A DNA stretch of 64,000 nt from NCBI RefSeq assembly GCF_013112225.1, contig NZ_JABFHI010000004.1:372001-436000 (forward strand). The letters run 5' to 3'. The DNA comes from Vreelandella azerica. GTDB lineage: Bacteria > Pseudomonadota > Gammaproteobacteria > Pseudomonadales > Halomonadaceae. Below are positions 1-9,192 of this stretch, one piece after another. The position numbers and the translations under genes were made by a program. The number at the start of each line of letters is the position of its first letter. Position 1 is the stretch's first letter. The notes under the pieces are model-generated. The model was not told the DNA's origin, made no database searches, and saw only the letters and a list, made by a program, of their open reading frames with translations.

Positions 1-650
1 AACAGGAAATCAATATTGAGGCTACGCTCGTGGGCCTCGTCAATAATGATGGTGTCGTAGCGTAACAGCAGAGGATCATGCTGGGTTTCTGCCAGCAGGA
101 TGCCGTCGGTCATCAGCTTGACCAAGGTGGTAACACTGCTCTGGTCATGAAAACGCACCTGATAACCGACCTGATCGCCCAGCGGCACTTCCAGCTCTTC
201 CGCCAGGCGAGTGGCAACACTGCGCGCTGCCAGACGGCGCGGCTGGGTATGGCCAATCAAGCCGCGCCGCCCGCGCCCCAGCTCCAGGCATATCTTGGGC
301 AGCTGGGTGGTTTTACCTGACCCGGTTTCCCCGGCCACTACCACTACCTGATGCGCTTCAAGCGCCTGCATGATGTCTTCGCGGCGCTCGACAACCGGCA
401 GTTCATCTGGGTAATTCAACGCCACCTTGAGCGCTTCACGCTTGGCCAGCGTTGCCTGAGCGTGCTGTAATTCGTGCTCGACCTTATCAAGCCCACGGTC
501 AATCGGCTGGCGGTTGTGCAGCCGACGCTGCAAACCAGCCAGACGCTTTTCCAGCTGTTCAGCCTCGCGCACCATCACGCGGGAGCTTGCTTGACGCAGC
601 TGCTCAAGACGCTGCGCATCACTACTGCTTACCGGCGTTTCTGAAGTCAC
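1..650 (-). CDS. hrpA: ATP-dependent RNA helicase HrpA, N-terminal part (runs off the left edge)
   Basis: The first about 216 residues of a DEAH-box RNA helicase. Reading leftwards from a GTG at 650, preceded by ACAGGAAA, the protein shows the Walker A motif [15 protein letters not shown], the motif Ia stretch [14 protein letters not shown] and the DEAH box in [17 protein letters not shown], close to the left edge. These match E. coli HrpA in order and spacing. Such helicases unwind RNA using ATP, and HrpA is linked to mRNA processing and rescue of stalled ribosomes. The remaining roughly 1,000 residues of the family length lie outside the window. HrpB is less likely, because the N-terminal extension before Walker A and the motif wording follow HrpA. 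No in-frame ATG serves better than the GTG. Confidence 0.9.
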   Translation of the reverse strand, partial: MTSETPVSSSDAQRLEQLRQASSRVMVREAEQLEKRLAGLQRRLHNRQPIDRGLDKVEHELQHAQATLAKREALKVALNYPDELPVVERREDIMQALEAHQVVVVAGETGSGKTTQLPKICLELGRGRRGLIGHTQPRRLAARSVATRLAEELEVPLGDQVGYQVRFHDQSSVTTLVKLMTDGILLAETQHDPLLLRYDTIIIDEAHERSLNIDFL

Positions 651-703
651 AATCAGCGTATTTTCCTGTCAGGTCGGGCCATGGTGGTTTACAACTTATA
701 CCA

Positions 704-785
704 AGATGGCCCGCTCTATATGAACGGGCCATCTATTGTAACGCCTTTGTGCAAAAGACGGCTAACGGCGTGCGGCTTTGCACAA
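704..785 (-). terminator. Two inverted repeats downstream of fadD
   Basis: Two perfect inverted repeats fill the gap between fadD and hrpA: AGATGGCCCG (704-713) with CGGGCCATCT (725-734), and TTGTGCAAA (747-755) with TTTGCACAA (777-785). The second begins 5 bases after the fadD stop on the minus strand. Neither has a strong U-tract, so termination is inferred from position and stem strength. Confidence 0.5.
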
Positions 786-789
786 TAAA

Positions 790-2445
790 TTATGGCTCAT
801 CACGTAGCTGGCGTCTCAGCACCTTGCCCACATTGGTCTTGGGCAGCTCATCACGAAACTCCACATATCTCGGCACCTTGTAGCCTGTCAGATCTTTCTT
901 GCACCATTTACGCACGTCTTCAACGCTTAACTGGTCATTTTTGGAGACAACAAACAGTTTGATGGCCTCCCCACTCTCTTCATCTGCGACACCCACGGCG
1001 GCCGCTTCCAGAACATCCGGATGGCCGGAAATCACATCTTCCACTTCGTTGGGATAAACGTTGAAACCCGACACCAGAATCATATCCTTTTTACGATCAA
1101 CGATGCGGATGTAGCCATCATCGTCAATCACCGCGATATCCCCGGTGTGGAACCAGCCATCGGCATCAATGGCGTTGGCCGTTTCTTCTTCACGCTGCCA
1201 GTAGCCTTTCATGACCTGCGGCCCTTGCACACAAAGCTCGCCCGGCTGGCCGAATTCAAGGTCGTTGCCATCACCGTCGACCACCTTGACCGCCGTGCCA
1301 GCCACCGGCTTGCCAATACTGCCCAACTTGCTGGCGTCAACCGGGTTGAAGCTTACGATGGGCGATGTCTCAGTGAGCCCATAACCTTCGGCCACATCGC
1401 AACCGGTCACCTCTTTCCAGCGTTTGGCTGAGGCGCTGGTCAATGCCATCCCGCCTGAAATCGTCAATCGCAGCTTGGAAAAATCCAACTGCTTGAAATC
1501 TTCGCGGTTACATAGTGCATTGAAAAGCGTGTTCAGACCGATAAAACCAGTGAACGGCAGGCCCTTGAGTTCCTTGACAAAGGCATCCAGGTCACGCGGG
1601 TTGGTAATCAGCAATGAGTGATTACCGGTTTCCATCAAGAACAGGCAGTTAACCGTAAAGGTATAAATGTGGTACACCGGCAATGGAGCAATAATCAGTT
1701 CTTCACCATCTGTGAGAGTACTGCCAATCGCCTCTCGGGCCTGCAGCATATTCGCTACCAGGTTGCGGTGGGTCAGCATGGCCCCTTTTGGCTTGCCGGT
1801 GGTTCCCCCGTGTATTGCAGAGCTGCCAGGTCATCCAGGTCGCGGTGGACATCCTGATGCGACAGCTTAGAACCTTTTGCAAAGCGCTGCGAAAGCTCAA
1901 TGCCCCGGGAAGCGAATAGGCAGGCACCATTTTTTCACGTGCTTGACCACGGTGTTGATCAGCCAGCGCTTGGGTGCCCCATGCAGGTCGGCCAGCTGGG
2001 TCACCAAGACGTGCTTGATCTCGGTTTTACCGAGCACCTTTTCAAGCTTGCTGGCCATATTGGCCAGAATCACAATGGCCTTGGCGTTGGAATCCTTGAA
2101 CTGGTGGGCCATTTCCCGCTCGGTATACAGCGGATTGGTATTAACCACCACAAGGCCCGCCCGCAGCGCACCAAACACCGCAACGGGGAACTGCAGCAGG
2201 TTAGGCAACTGTATGGCGATGCGATCCCCGGGTTCCAGATCGGTTTCGTGCTGCAGCCAGGCGGCAAAGTCGCCTGACAGGCGGTCAAGGTCAGCAAAGC
2301 TTAGCGTCTGCCCCATACAGGTAAAGGCAGGCTTGGGGGCGAAGCGCTTGACCGCAGCATGAAAGATATCGGTGACCGAGCTGTATTGATCGAGACCTTC
2401 CAGCGCTGGCCCTGTAAGAATCGGGGCATTGGCATGTTCACTCAT
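790..2445 (-). CDS. fadD: Long-chain fatty acid-CoA ligase FadD (three apparent frameshifts)
   Basis: Activates long-chain fatty acids to acyl-CoA with ATP for beta-oxidation. Three one-base losses break the frame: T run 1930-1935 (plus strand) needs a 7th T, T run 1875-1878 a 5th, and C run 1805-1809 a 6th. Repairing them gives 552 residues, near the 561 of E. coli FadD, and rebuilds the AMP-binding signature YTGGTTGKPKGAMLTH near residue 211. Downstream are YGLTETSP, WFHTGDIA, the FACS motif region DRKKDMILVSGFNVYPNEVE and the C-terminal lysine in KTNVGKVLRR. Start ATG 2445 has GGAG 7 bases upstream; a TTG at 2451 is less likely. All three lesions sit in homopolymers, so I read them as sequence errors rather than decay. 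Confidence 0.88.
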
Positions 2446-2655
2446 CGGCAATCTCCACTGTCAGAGTCGATGCTGGACACCGACGTTATTATTGTTGACG
2501 GTGACTTTGGCGCCACCGATGTATTAACAATATACGATGCTGAACAAGCTGTAAAACGAGTGATTGAAACTATCGTTTAAAAACCACCGCTTCAACCGCA
2601 CCCACTTAACCATCTATCCAGCACAGTGATGAGTACACCGACATCAGTCATATAT

Positions 2656-3441
2656 TCAGTTGGACACGTAACGTGCGCAAATTTCTCCCGACTTCCAGAC
2701 AACTAATTCACCTGGCTGCAGCCGTTGCCAACACTCATTATGGGTGAGCGGCTCGGTCGCAATAACAGACACAATGTCATCCGGTGTGGTGTGCTCCACA
2801 AAATTGACGGTCATTTCCGCGTCAGACAGTTCCGCTTCGCCAAAGGGCGCGCGGCGGGTGATATGCGCCAGCTTCGTTGAGCAGTAGGTATACAGATAGT
2901 CACCATCGGAGAGCAGCATGTTGAATACCCCCAATTCGCGCAGCTGCTCACACAGGCGATGTAAAAGCGCCCAGAGCCTTTCAGGGTCATCTGGCGGCTG
3001 CGGAAAATGCTCACGCAACTGCCCCATTATGAAGCAGAAAGCATGTTCACTGTCGGTGGTGCCGACCGGCGTAAAGCCATTGAGAGGCAGGCTTTTCCAA
3101 TCACTGCTGAGCTGGCCGTTGTGAGCGTAACACCAGGGTCTGCCCCACATTTCACGGGTAAAGGGGTGGGTATTGGCCAGCTTGACCCCACCCACATTAG
3201 CCTGGCGTATATGGCTAATGACCACATTGGATTTGATCGGGTAATCGCAGATCAGGCGCGCAATCGGAGAATCCACTGACGGATGAGGGTCGCGGAATTC
3301 CCGATAGCCACCTTCTTCATAGAAGGCGATTCCCCAGCCATCTCGATGAGGGCCTGTCCCACCCCCACGGTGTAGAAACCCGGCAAAACTGAAGCAGATA
3401 TCGGTTGGCACATTGGCACTCATGCCCATGAGCTCACACAT
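2656..3441 (-). CDS. yafJ: Class II glutamine amidotransferase, YafJ family
   Basis: A 261-residue stand-alone glutaminase-type (Ntn hydrolase) domain. It begins MCELMGMSA, so Cys2 becomes the N-terminal nucleophile once Met is removed. Other family hallmarks are FLHRGGGTGPHRDGWG (about 23-38), SHIRQANVG (about 76-84) and the oxyanion-hole region YAHNGQL. E. coli YafJ has the same length and order. The family is predicted to release ammonia from glutamine, but no physiological partner is known. It stands alone between fadD and a small membrane-protein gene. Start supported by CAGGA about 10 bases upstream and by the need for Cys at position 2. Confidence 0.9.
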   Translation of the reverse strand: MCELMGMSANVPTDICFSFAGFLHRGGGTGPHRDGWGIAFYEEGGYREFRDPHPSVDSPIARLICDYPIKSNVVISHIRQANVGGVKLANTHPFTREMWGRPWCYAHNGQLSSDWKSLPLNGFTPVGTTDSEHAFCFIMGQLREHFPQPPDDPERLWALLHRLCEQLRELGVFNMLLSDGDYLYTYCSTKLAHITRRAPFGEAELSDAEMTVNFVEHTTPDDIVSVIATEPLTHNECWQRLQPGELVVWKSGEICARYVSN

Positions 3442-3514
3442 GCGGCGGCATCCTGTTTTCCCTTACTGACTCAAGGTGTGTACAAACTGACGTTTCTTAA
3501 AAAATTCAACGAAA

Positions 3515-3949
3515 TTATAAGACCGGCTCCTGACGTTGGGCCCCTTTGGTATCTTCCGCGGCCTGGGTGGATGTTTGTGAGGCAGCATCCGCCCTGGCGT
3601 CAGGCGACGGGCGGCGCAGCCACCAGATGGCAAGCCCGATCAAGGCGCCTAGCGTCACTCCCAACAATAACCACAAAAGGCCTTCCTTGAATGCCGAGGT
3701 GTTATTTTCCAGAAACCCGACCGCCGCGACCATGGCCGCAGGTGCCCAGCCGGTGTAAAACTCGCCCTCTTCTACCAGCGGCAGGCTGAAACGTGCAGGC
3801 GCCCACATGGCGCCCGCAATTATCCAGGTCAGCAGCAGGCGCAAAAAGCGCGGCAGAATGATAAAGGTCAGGTAGACCGCAACAAAAACCAGCAGCGAGA
3901 TTGCATAGTAACTCGCCCAAAGCAGTGACATTGATTCTTCAACCAGCAT
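3515..3949 (-). CDS. Unrecognised integral membrane protein, 144 aa
   Basis: I do not recognise the family. The protein has a hydrophobic N-terminal segment (about residues 10-45, SLLVFVAVYLTFIILP then LLLTWIIAGAMWAPA), a short loop containing EEGEFYTGW, and another membrane segment near residues 85-110 (LLWLLLGVTLGALIGLAIWW). A basic turn LRRP then leads to a hydrophilic tail rich in Ala, Ser, Gln and Glu. Start ATG 3949 is fixed by AAGGAG 4 bases upstream; longer frames starting further right lack such a site. It is divergent to ptrB, whose first possible ATG begins 2 bases away. Probably an inner-membrane protein of unknown role. Confidence 0.6.
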   Translation of the reverse strand: MLVEESMSLLWASYYAISLLVFVAVYLTFIILPRFLRLLLTWIIAGAMWAPARFSLPLVEEGEFYTGWAPAAMVAAVGFLENNTSAFKEGLLWLLLGVTLGALIGLAIWWLRRPSPDARADAASQTSTQAAEDTKGAQRQEPVL

Positions 3950-3950
3950 A

Positions 3951-6110
3951 ATGCTCCTTATCAGGGTGCTCTCACCCAACATTCACTTTTTCTATGGTAC
4001 CTATCAATTGACCAAAGCACAGCCGCAACACAAACCCAGTTCAGCGATCAACCACAATTTTAACCATTATTATCACCCAGATGACCCAGACTGGCACTGG
4101 CTTGAGGATGCCAAGGACCCCAAGGTGAGTGATTTCCTGTTGGCTGCCAACGCACAACACGCCGAATGGTTTAGGCCGCTGGAGCCTCTGGCCGAAAAAC
4201 TCTACGAAGGCCATCTGGCCCGCAGGGAGCTGGCCGTTACAGGGCTTGAGACAGCGCTTGATCACTTTACGTTCTGGACGGTAACCGACGCTGATCAGGA
4301 TTACCCCTGCTGGTGGCGTTACCCCAACGGCCAACCCGAGCAGCGCGAGTGTTTTTTCAATCTACCGGAACGTGCTGCTCAGCATGAATTCTTCGATATT
4401 GGCGATATGGCCCTGCCCGCTGATGAACAGTGGCTGGCATGGACTGAAGATACCCAGGGCGATGAGCGCTTTTCGCTATGGATCAAACGTTTACCCAAGG
4501 GTTCAGCACACTGCCTGCTCAAGGATATTGGCCCTGGCCTTTGCTGGGCAGAAGACCAGACTGACACCGGCGCCACCCTGCTGTTTACCCGCTTTGATGC
4601 CACCCAGCGGCCAGACAGCGTATGGCGGCTACCGCTGGCCTTTGATCAGGACACGGCCACGGCGCTGCCGGAAGCACTGGTCTACCGGGAAGCTGATCCG
4701 GAGTTCTGGGTGGGCGTCGGCAAGACCCGCTCACGCCAGTGGCTACTGATTGAATCGGCCTCCAAGGACACCAGCGAAGTGCTGCTACTGGCTGCCGAGG
4801 CTCCGGATTCGCCGCTTGATTGCCTGCACCCGCGCCAGCCAGGCGTTGAAGCCAGCATTGAGCATCGTCCTGGTTTCTTCTACCGCCTGCATAATCAGCA
4901 AAGCGCGCATTTCCAGCTGGATGTTATCGAAGAATCCCGCATCAGCCAGGCAGATGCCTGGCAGACGCTGATTGAACACAACAATGACACCACCCTGGAA
5001 GGTGTCGACGCCTTTAGCTGGGGGCTGGTGATCGCTGAACGTGACCACCAGCAGGCGCAGGTCTATCTCCGCCGCCTGGTGTTAGATCAGCAGCACAAGG
5101 CGACAGTGGATGAACGCCTTGCTCTGCCGGAAACGCCCTGCTCACAGTTACTTGAAGATGCTCCGCATTTTGATACCACTCAGCTGCGCTTACGTGAAGA
5201 ATCCTTCACTCAGCTACCGCGTTGGGTCGAACTGGACCTCGCCACCCTTGAGCGCCGCGTGATCAAGACACAGCCACTTCACGGTGACCTCCAGCCGGAG
5301 CATCTGATCAGCCAGCGCATCTGGGCCACCAGCCATGATGGCGAAAAAGTGCCAGTGTCCATCGTGATGCGCGCTGACCTGGCAGGGCAAGCCCTACCCA
5401 CCTTGCTGTACGGCTATGGGGCCTACGGCGAACCGCTTGACCCCTGGTTTTCGATTGCCCGACTGGAGTTGCTGTCGCGCGGCATCGCCTTTGCGGTTGC
5501 CCATGTACGTGGTGGCGGCGAACGCGGCGAGCCCTGGTATCTGGATGGCAAAATGGCCAACAAGGAAAACAGCTTTCATGATTTTCTGGCTGCCCGAAAC
5601 GCCTTGGTCAGCGAAGGGGTGAGCTTGGCGGATCGCATCCTGGCTTGCGGCGCCAGCGCAGGTGGCTTGCTGGTAGGCACCTGCCTGAACCGCGCCCCTC
5701 AAGCGTTCTGTGGCGCCGTACTTGATGTGCCGTTTGTCGATGTGCTGCGCACCATGCAAAACCCCGAGTTACCGCTGACCACCGCAGAATATAGCGAATG
5801 GGGCAACCCGGCTGACGCAAGCGTCGCCGAACGCATTCAGGGCTACTCACCGATTGATAATATTGCGCCTCGCCATTATCCCGCCATCTGGATCGAAGGC
5901 AGCTGGTTCGATACGCGGGTCAGCTACTGGGAGCCCGCCAAGTATTACGCCAGATTGCGCCAATGCCAGCAGGGCGAAGCCCCCATAATGCTACATACCG
6001 ATATGAGCAGCGGCCATGGCGGCGCTTCGGGTCGCTTCAAGGCATGGCGAGAAGCCGCCCGACAGGATGCGTTTATTCTGTGGGCATTAGGTCGCACCGA
6101 AACTGAATGA
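3951..6110 (+). CDS. ptrB: Oligopeptidase B (S9A prolyl oligopeptidase family)
   Basis: Serine peptidase that cleaves after basic residues in short peptides, cytoplasmic in known relatives. The N-terminal two thirds form the beta-propeller (conserved entry motif HWLEDAKDPKV) and the C-terminal third the alpha/beta hydrolase domain. The nucleophile elbow is GASAGGLLVG (Ser near residue 570), with the Asp in SWFDTRVSYWEPAKY (about 652) and the His in SSGHGGASGR (about 687). Up to 719 residues, against 686 in E. coli, so the start is uncertain: ATG 3951 abuts the divergent gene and lacks a clear ribosome site, and TTG 4008 is an alternative. The frame is intact. Confidence 0.9.
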   Translation: MLLIRVLSPNIHFFYGTYQLTKAQPQHKPSSAINHNFNHYYHPDDPDWHWLEDAKDPKVSDFLLAANAQHAEWFRPLEPLAEKLYEGHLARRELAVTGLETALDHFTFWTVTDADQDYPCWWRYPNGQPEQRECFFNLPERAAQHEFFDIGDMALPADEQWLAWTEDTQGDERFSLWIKRLPKGSAHCLLKDIGPGLCWAEDQTDTGATLLFTRFDATQRPDSVWRLPLAFDQDTATALPEALVYREADPEFWVGVGKTRSRQWLLIESASKDTSEVLLLAAEAPDSPLDCLHPRQPGVEASIEHRPGFFYRLHNQQSAHFQLDVIEESRISQADAWQTLIEHNNDTTLEGVDAFSWGLVIAERDHQQAQVYLRRLVLDQQHKATVDERLALPETPCSQLLEDAPHFDTTQLRLREESFTQLPRWVELDLATLERRVIKTQPLHGDLQPEHLISQRIWATSHDGEKVPVSIVMRADLAGQALPTLLYGYGAYGEPLDPWFSIARLELLSRGIAFAVAHVRGGGERGEPWYLDGKMANKENSFHDFLAARNALVSEGVSLADRILACGASAGGLLVGTCLNRAPQAFCGAVLDVPFVDVLRTMQNPELPLTTAEYSEWGNPADASVAERIQGYSPIDNIAPRHYPAIWIEGSWFDTRVSYWEPAKYYARLRQCQQGEAPIMLHTDMSSGHGGASGRFKAWREAARQDAFILWALGRTETE

Positions 6111-6166
6111 CCGGAGACTGGTTAAAGCACCCTTATTGCTGAATGGCAAACCTTTAGAGTATTCAC

Positions 6167-6628
6167 TCAAGGTGATATAGGCAGGATGGCAATAATATGC
6201 TCTTCCAGCTTTTTCTCGGGGACATCGTCCTGGGAAACCGCAAAATGACGAACGCTGACGCCTTTACGGTGAACGCGTTCGGCATCATTACTCAGCAAAG
6301 GATGCCAACCGGCCAGCTTGCGCCCTTCGGCAACCCGCCGATAGGCACAGCTATGTGGCAGCCAGGTAAACTCTTTCACCCGTTCAGGCGTTAGTTGAGT
6401 GCAGTCCGGCACGCTATCAAAGCGGTTTTCATAATCGCTACACTGGCAACTGTGGGTATCCAGCAGGCGGCAGGCCACATTCAGCACCGCCACTTCCTGA
6501 GTGTCATCATCATGGAGCTTCAGCAGGCAACACTGCCCGCAACCGTCGCACAGCGCTTCCCACTCTGGCTGGGTGAGCGCTTCCAGCGGATAGCGCTCCC
6601 AGAAGCGTTCACGTAGTTGTTCAGACAC
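6167..6628 (-). CDS. ycgN: YcgN-family cysteine-cluster protein (UPF0260)
   Basis: A 153-residue protein of the YcgN/YkgJ type, with a CxxCxxCC-like cluster CDGCGQCCLLK near residues 28-38. More cysteines follow in CRLLDTHSCQCSDYENR and VPDCTQL, and then WLPHSCAYRRVAEGR. The family is presumed to bind a metal or Fe-S cluster; its function is unknown. It is followed on the same strand after 31 bases by nothing but the convergent ptrB end, and preceded by ycgL and rnd. The rnd-ycgL-ycgN order suggests one transcription unit, as in several gammaproteobacteria. Confidence 0.88.
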   Translation of the reverse strand: MSEQLRERFWERYPLEALTQPEWEALCDGCGQCCLLKLHDDDTQEVAVLNVACRLLDTHSCQCSDYENRFDSVPDCTQLTPERVKEFTWLPHSCAYRRVAEGRKLAGWHPLLSNDAERVHRKGVSVRHFAVSQDDVPEKKLEEHIIAILPISP

Positions 6629-6659
6629 TCAGGCCCTCCTTTTTTCGGCTGCGTATGGC

Positions 6660-7013
6660 TCAATAACGTGCTTCTGTGGGTGCCCGGTAAAGATCCAGCA
6701 AGTAATCATCTTTGGCTGGCGGCATCTGGAAGTAGAAGCCCTTATCGCGGATAGCGGCCAACACATCGGCGCTATTGGCGCGCGCCAGTGGTTTATCCGG
6801 TGTCAGCATCAAGGTCATGATCGATATCGGCTTGCCAAAACGCTCCAACAAGACCTCCGGAACGTCGGCCAGCCCGTTGCGTTTATCGACGTAAAGATAC
6901 ATTTCTTCCTTACGCGGGCTTCTGAAAACTTCACAGATCAGGCGTTTGGCATTGAGATAGTTGTTTGAACTGTCACTGGAACGGGCATGGGAACTGCGGG
7001 CGTTATCACTCAT
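6660..7013 (-). CDS. ycgL: YcgL domain-containing protein
   Basis: A 117-residue protein with the YcgL domain at about residues 24-110: [20 protein letters not shown], then [19 protein letters not shown] and the tail [20 protein letters not shown]. The N-terminal 20 residues are Ser/Asn/Ala-rich and probably disordered. Function is unknown in the family. Its ATG overlaps the rnd stop in an ATGA arrangement, pointing to translational coupling with rnd upstream. ycgN begins 31 bases after its stop. Confidence 0.88.
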   Translation of the reverse strand: MSDNARSSHARSSDSSNNYLNAKRLICEVFRSPRKEEMYLYVDKRNGLADVPEVLLERFGKPISIMTLMLTPDKPLARANSADVLAAIRDKGFYFQMPPAKDDYLLDLYRAPTEARY

Positions 7014-8132
7014 TGGTTCGTTTCCTGTAGCGCTTCCTGGATAGGTGCATTGAGATATTCACCGCGCCAGCCCTGGGGCAGTGTCAAAGGCTCGCCAGCC
7101 ATTGACTGCATTACCAGGCGTTCAATATCGCGGCGGCGCATCAGCATCTCTGGTGCCACGCCCAGTACGTCTGCCTGGGCAACCACCGCTTTCTTAAGTG
7201 CCTTGAAGAGCGGTTTGAAGGGGGTCTGGCCGGGTCTGGCCAGGCGAGAGGTAACGCCTCAGGCGCCGTTTCGTAGGCCTGCTTGACCAACGCCAGCAGG
7301 GCATCCCCTTCCTTCTTGACCAGCACAGGTTTGACGCCTTCTACCGCCGCCAGCTCATAGCGATTTTTAGGCATGGCATCGGCAATCGCAAACAGCAGCT
7401 TATCGCCTACCAGCCAGTTGCGGGGCAGATTACGTCGACGGGTTTCAGCTTCACGCCAGAGAGTCATCAGGCGATAGGCTTCAATCTGGCGCGGCGTCAA
7501 CCGCCACAGCAAGCGCTGGCGGGTAAACCACTGACCTGCGTTCTCAGTGTGCGCCTGATCGACGACCGCCTGGCATTCCTGTTCAACCCACCCCAGCCGG
7601 CCGAGTGATTCTAACTGGGCCTTCTGCTGGGCCCAGACCTTGAGCAGATAAATCACATCCAGGGCCGCATAATCACACTGCGCTGGGCTTAGCGGGCGCT
7701 CAAGCCAGTTCGAGCGGGTTTCTTCCTTGGGCAACACTTCCTGGGTCCAGTGCTCTACCAGCTTCTGATAGCCCATTCCCGGGTTGTCGCCCAGAAATCC
7801 CTGAGCCACCTGGGTATCAATCAGTGGCGTTGGCAAAACTCCGGCCCAGCGCTGGAACACATCCAGGTCTTCACTGCTGGCATGCAACAGTTTAACCGCT
7901 GGCCCTATCAGCAAGGCCTGAAACGCTGGCGTGCATTCAACCGCCAGCGGGTCGACCAGATAGGCGGTGTCATCACAGGCGAATTGCACCAGGGCGGGCA
8001 CCGGGTAAAAGAGTTCTCGCGGAAGAACTCCGTATCCAGCGCAATCACGCTGGCATGAGCGACATCAGCGCAGGCATCATCCAACGCCTGGGGTGTATCA
8101 ATCCAGCGGTAAGACGGTGAGGCAATAGACAA
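7010..8132 (-). CDS. rnd: Ribonuclease D (two apparent frameshifts)
   Basis: 3'-5' exoribonuclease that trims tRNA and other stable RNA precursors. Two one-base losses interrupt it: A run 8007-8010 (plus strand) needs a 5th A and G run 7220-7224 a 6th. Repair gives 374 residues, against 375 in E. coli, and the DEDD exonuclease signature. [11 protein letters not shown] (Exo I) is restored across the first error, followed by [12 protein letters not shown] (Exo II) and [13 protein letters not shown] (Exo III), then the HRDC region [16 protein letters not shown]. The stop is 7010-7012, inside the ycgL start. Start is TTG 8132, since no in-frame ATG exists after the upstream stop. Both lesions are in homopolymers, hence likely read errors. 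Confidence 0.88.
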
Positions 8133-8186
8133 AGGCTTGATTCCCAGTTAATAAATAACGTGCAGTAGGGTACGGCTTGACAGCGT

Positions 8187-8789
8187 CTAGTCGCTGCTGA
8201 AAGGCAGGCGACCGTTGAAAGCGCGGCTCAGGGTGCCACCATCGACGTACTCAAGCTCCCCCATCGGCACGCCATAGGCGAGGCGTGAGAAGCGTACGCC
8301 ATAGTCACCCAGCTGCGATGCAATGTAGTGGGCGGTCGCCTCGCCTTCCACGGTAGGGTTGGTGGCCAGCACCACCTCGGCCACCTCGCCTTGAGCCACC
8401 CGCTGTTCAAGCAGATCCAGCCCAATCGTTTCAGGGCCAATGCCATCAATGGGAGACAGGTGCCCATGCAGGACAAAATATCGTCCACTGAACCCGCCAG
8501 CTTCTTCAATTGCCAGCTGATCTGCGGGGGATTCAACCACACACAAGAGGGTGTCATCGCGGCGCGGGCTTTCGCACAGCGCGCATAGCGGCGCTTCCGT
8601 GAGGGTTCTGCAGCGCTGACAATAGCCAACTTCATCAATCGCTTGGGCAATTGAAGCTGCCAGGCGCTTGCCTCCTTCACGCTCCCGCTCCAGTAGATGC
8701 AGCGCCATGCGCTGGGCCGTTTTAGGCCCAACGCCGGGCAGCACCCGAAACGCTTCCATCAGTTGTTCAATAAGGGGTGAAAAGCGCAT
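8187..8789 (-). CDS. recR: Recombination mediator RecR
   Basis: A 200-residue RecR that works with RecO (and RecF) to load RecA on SSB-coated single-stranded DNA. It has the helix-hairpin-helix [17 protein letters not shown] (about 17-33), a four-Cys zinc finger [16 protein letters not shown] (about 57-72) and a Toprim domain starting [20 protein letters not shown] with [13 protein letters not shown]. Length and order are standard. It follows ybaB after 3 bases, and dnaX lies further upstream: the classic dnaX-ybaB-recR operon. Frame intact. Confidence 0.96.
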   Translation of the reverse strand: MRFSPLIEQLMEAFRVLPGVGPKTAQRMALHLLEREREGGKRLAASIAQAIDEVGYCQRCRTLTEAPLCALCESPRRDDTLLCVVESPADQLAIEEAGGFSGRYFVLHGHLSPIDGIGPETIGLDLLEQRVAQGEVAEVVLATNPTVEGEATAHYIASQLGDYGVRFSRLAYGVPMGELEYVDGGTLSRAFNGRLPFSSD

Positions 8790-8792
8790 GGA

Positions 8793-9119
8793 CTAGAACG
8801 GCATCTTGAAACCAGGCGGCAGGTTAAGCCCGGCAGTGGCTTCTTCCATCATAGCCTTGGAACTGGCTTCTACCTTACGCACGGCGTCGTTGACGGCGGC
8901 GGCCAGAAGATCCTCAAGCAGCTCTTTATCTTCTTCCAGCACGCTGGGGTCAACGTCTACATTGATCACGTCGTGGCGACCGTTCATGGTGACTTTCACC
9001 ATGCCTGCACCGGCTTCGCCATGCACTTCCGCCTTGGCGACTTCTTCCTGAGCCTGCTGCATCTTTTCCTGCATTTCCTGGGCCTGCTTCATCAGGTTAC
9101 CCATTCCGCCTTTCATCAT
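8793..9119 (-). CDS. ybaB: YbaB/EbfC nucleoid-associated protein
   Basis: A 108-residue DNA-binding protein of the YbaB/EbfC family, a dimer with tweezer-like helices. It reads [20 protein letters not shown] with the C-terminal signature LPPGFKMPF. The start was set at ATG 9119, which has GGGAGA 7 bases upstream and matches the family N-terminus. A frame ten codons longer has no support. It sits between dnaX and recR, 73 bases after the dnaX stop and 3 bases before recR, as in most gammaproteobacteria. Confidence 0.95.
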   Translation of the reverse strand: MMKGGMGNLMKQAQEMQEKMQQAQEEVAKAEVHGEAGAGMVKVTMNGRHDVINVDVDPSVLEEDKELLEDLLAAAVNDAVRKVEASSKAMMEEATAGLNLPPGFKMPF

Positions 9120-9192
9120 GGTATTTCTCCCGTTTAACGAACCAGCCAACGTTGCTGGTAAAAAGATTGTTAGGGTCTGTTAACCTAGCTAA

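Noticed and set aside
790-2445. fadD as a true pseudogene
   Set aside because: All three lesions are one-base losses in homopolymers and the motif set is otherwise perfect, as in the neighbouring housekeeping genes that cannot all be dead.
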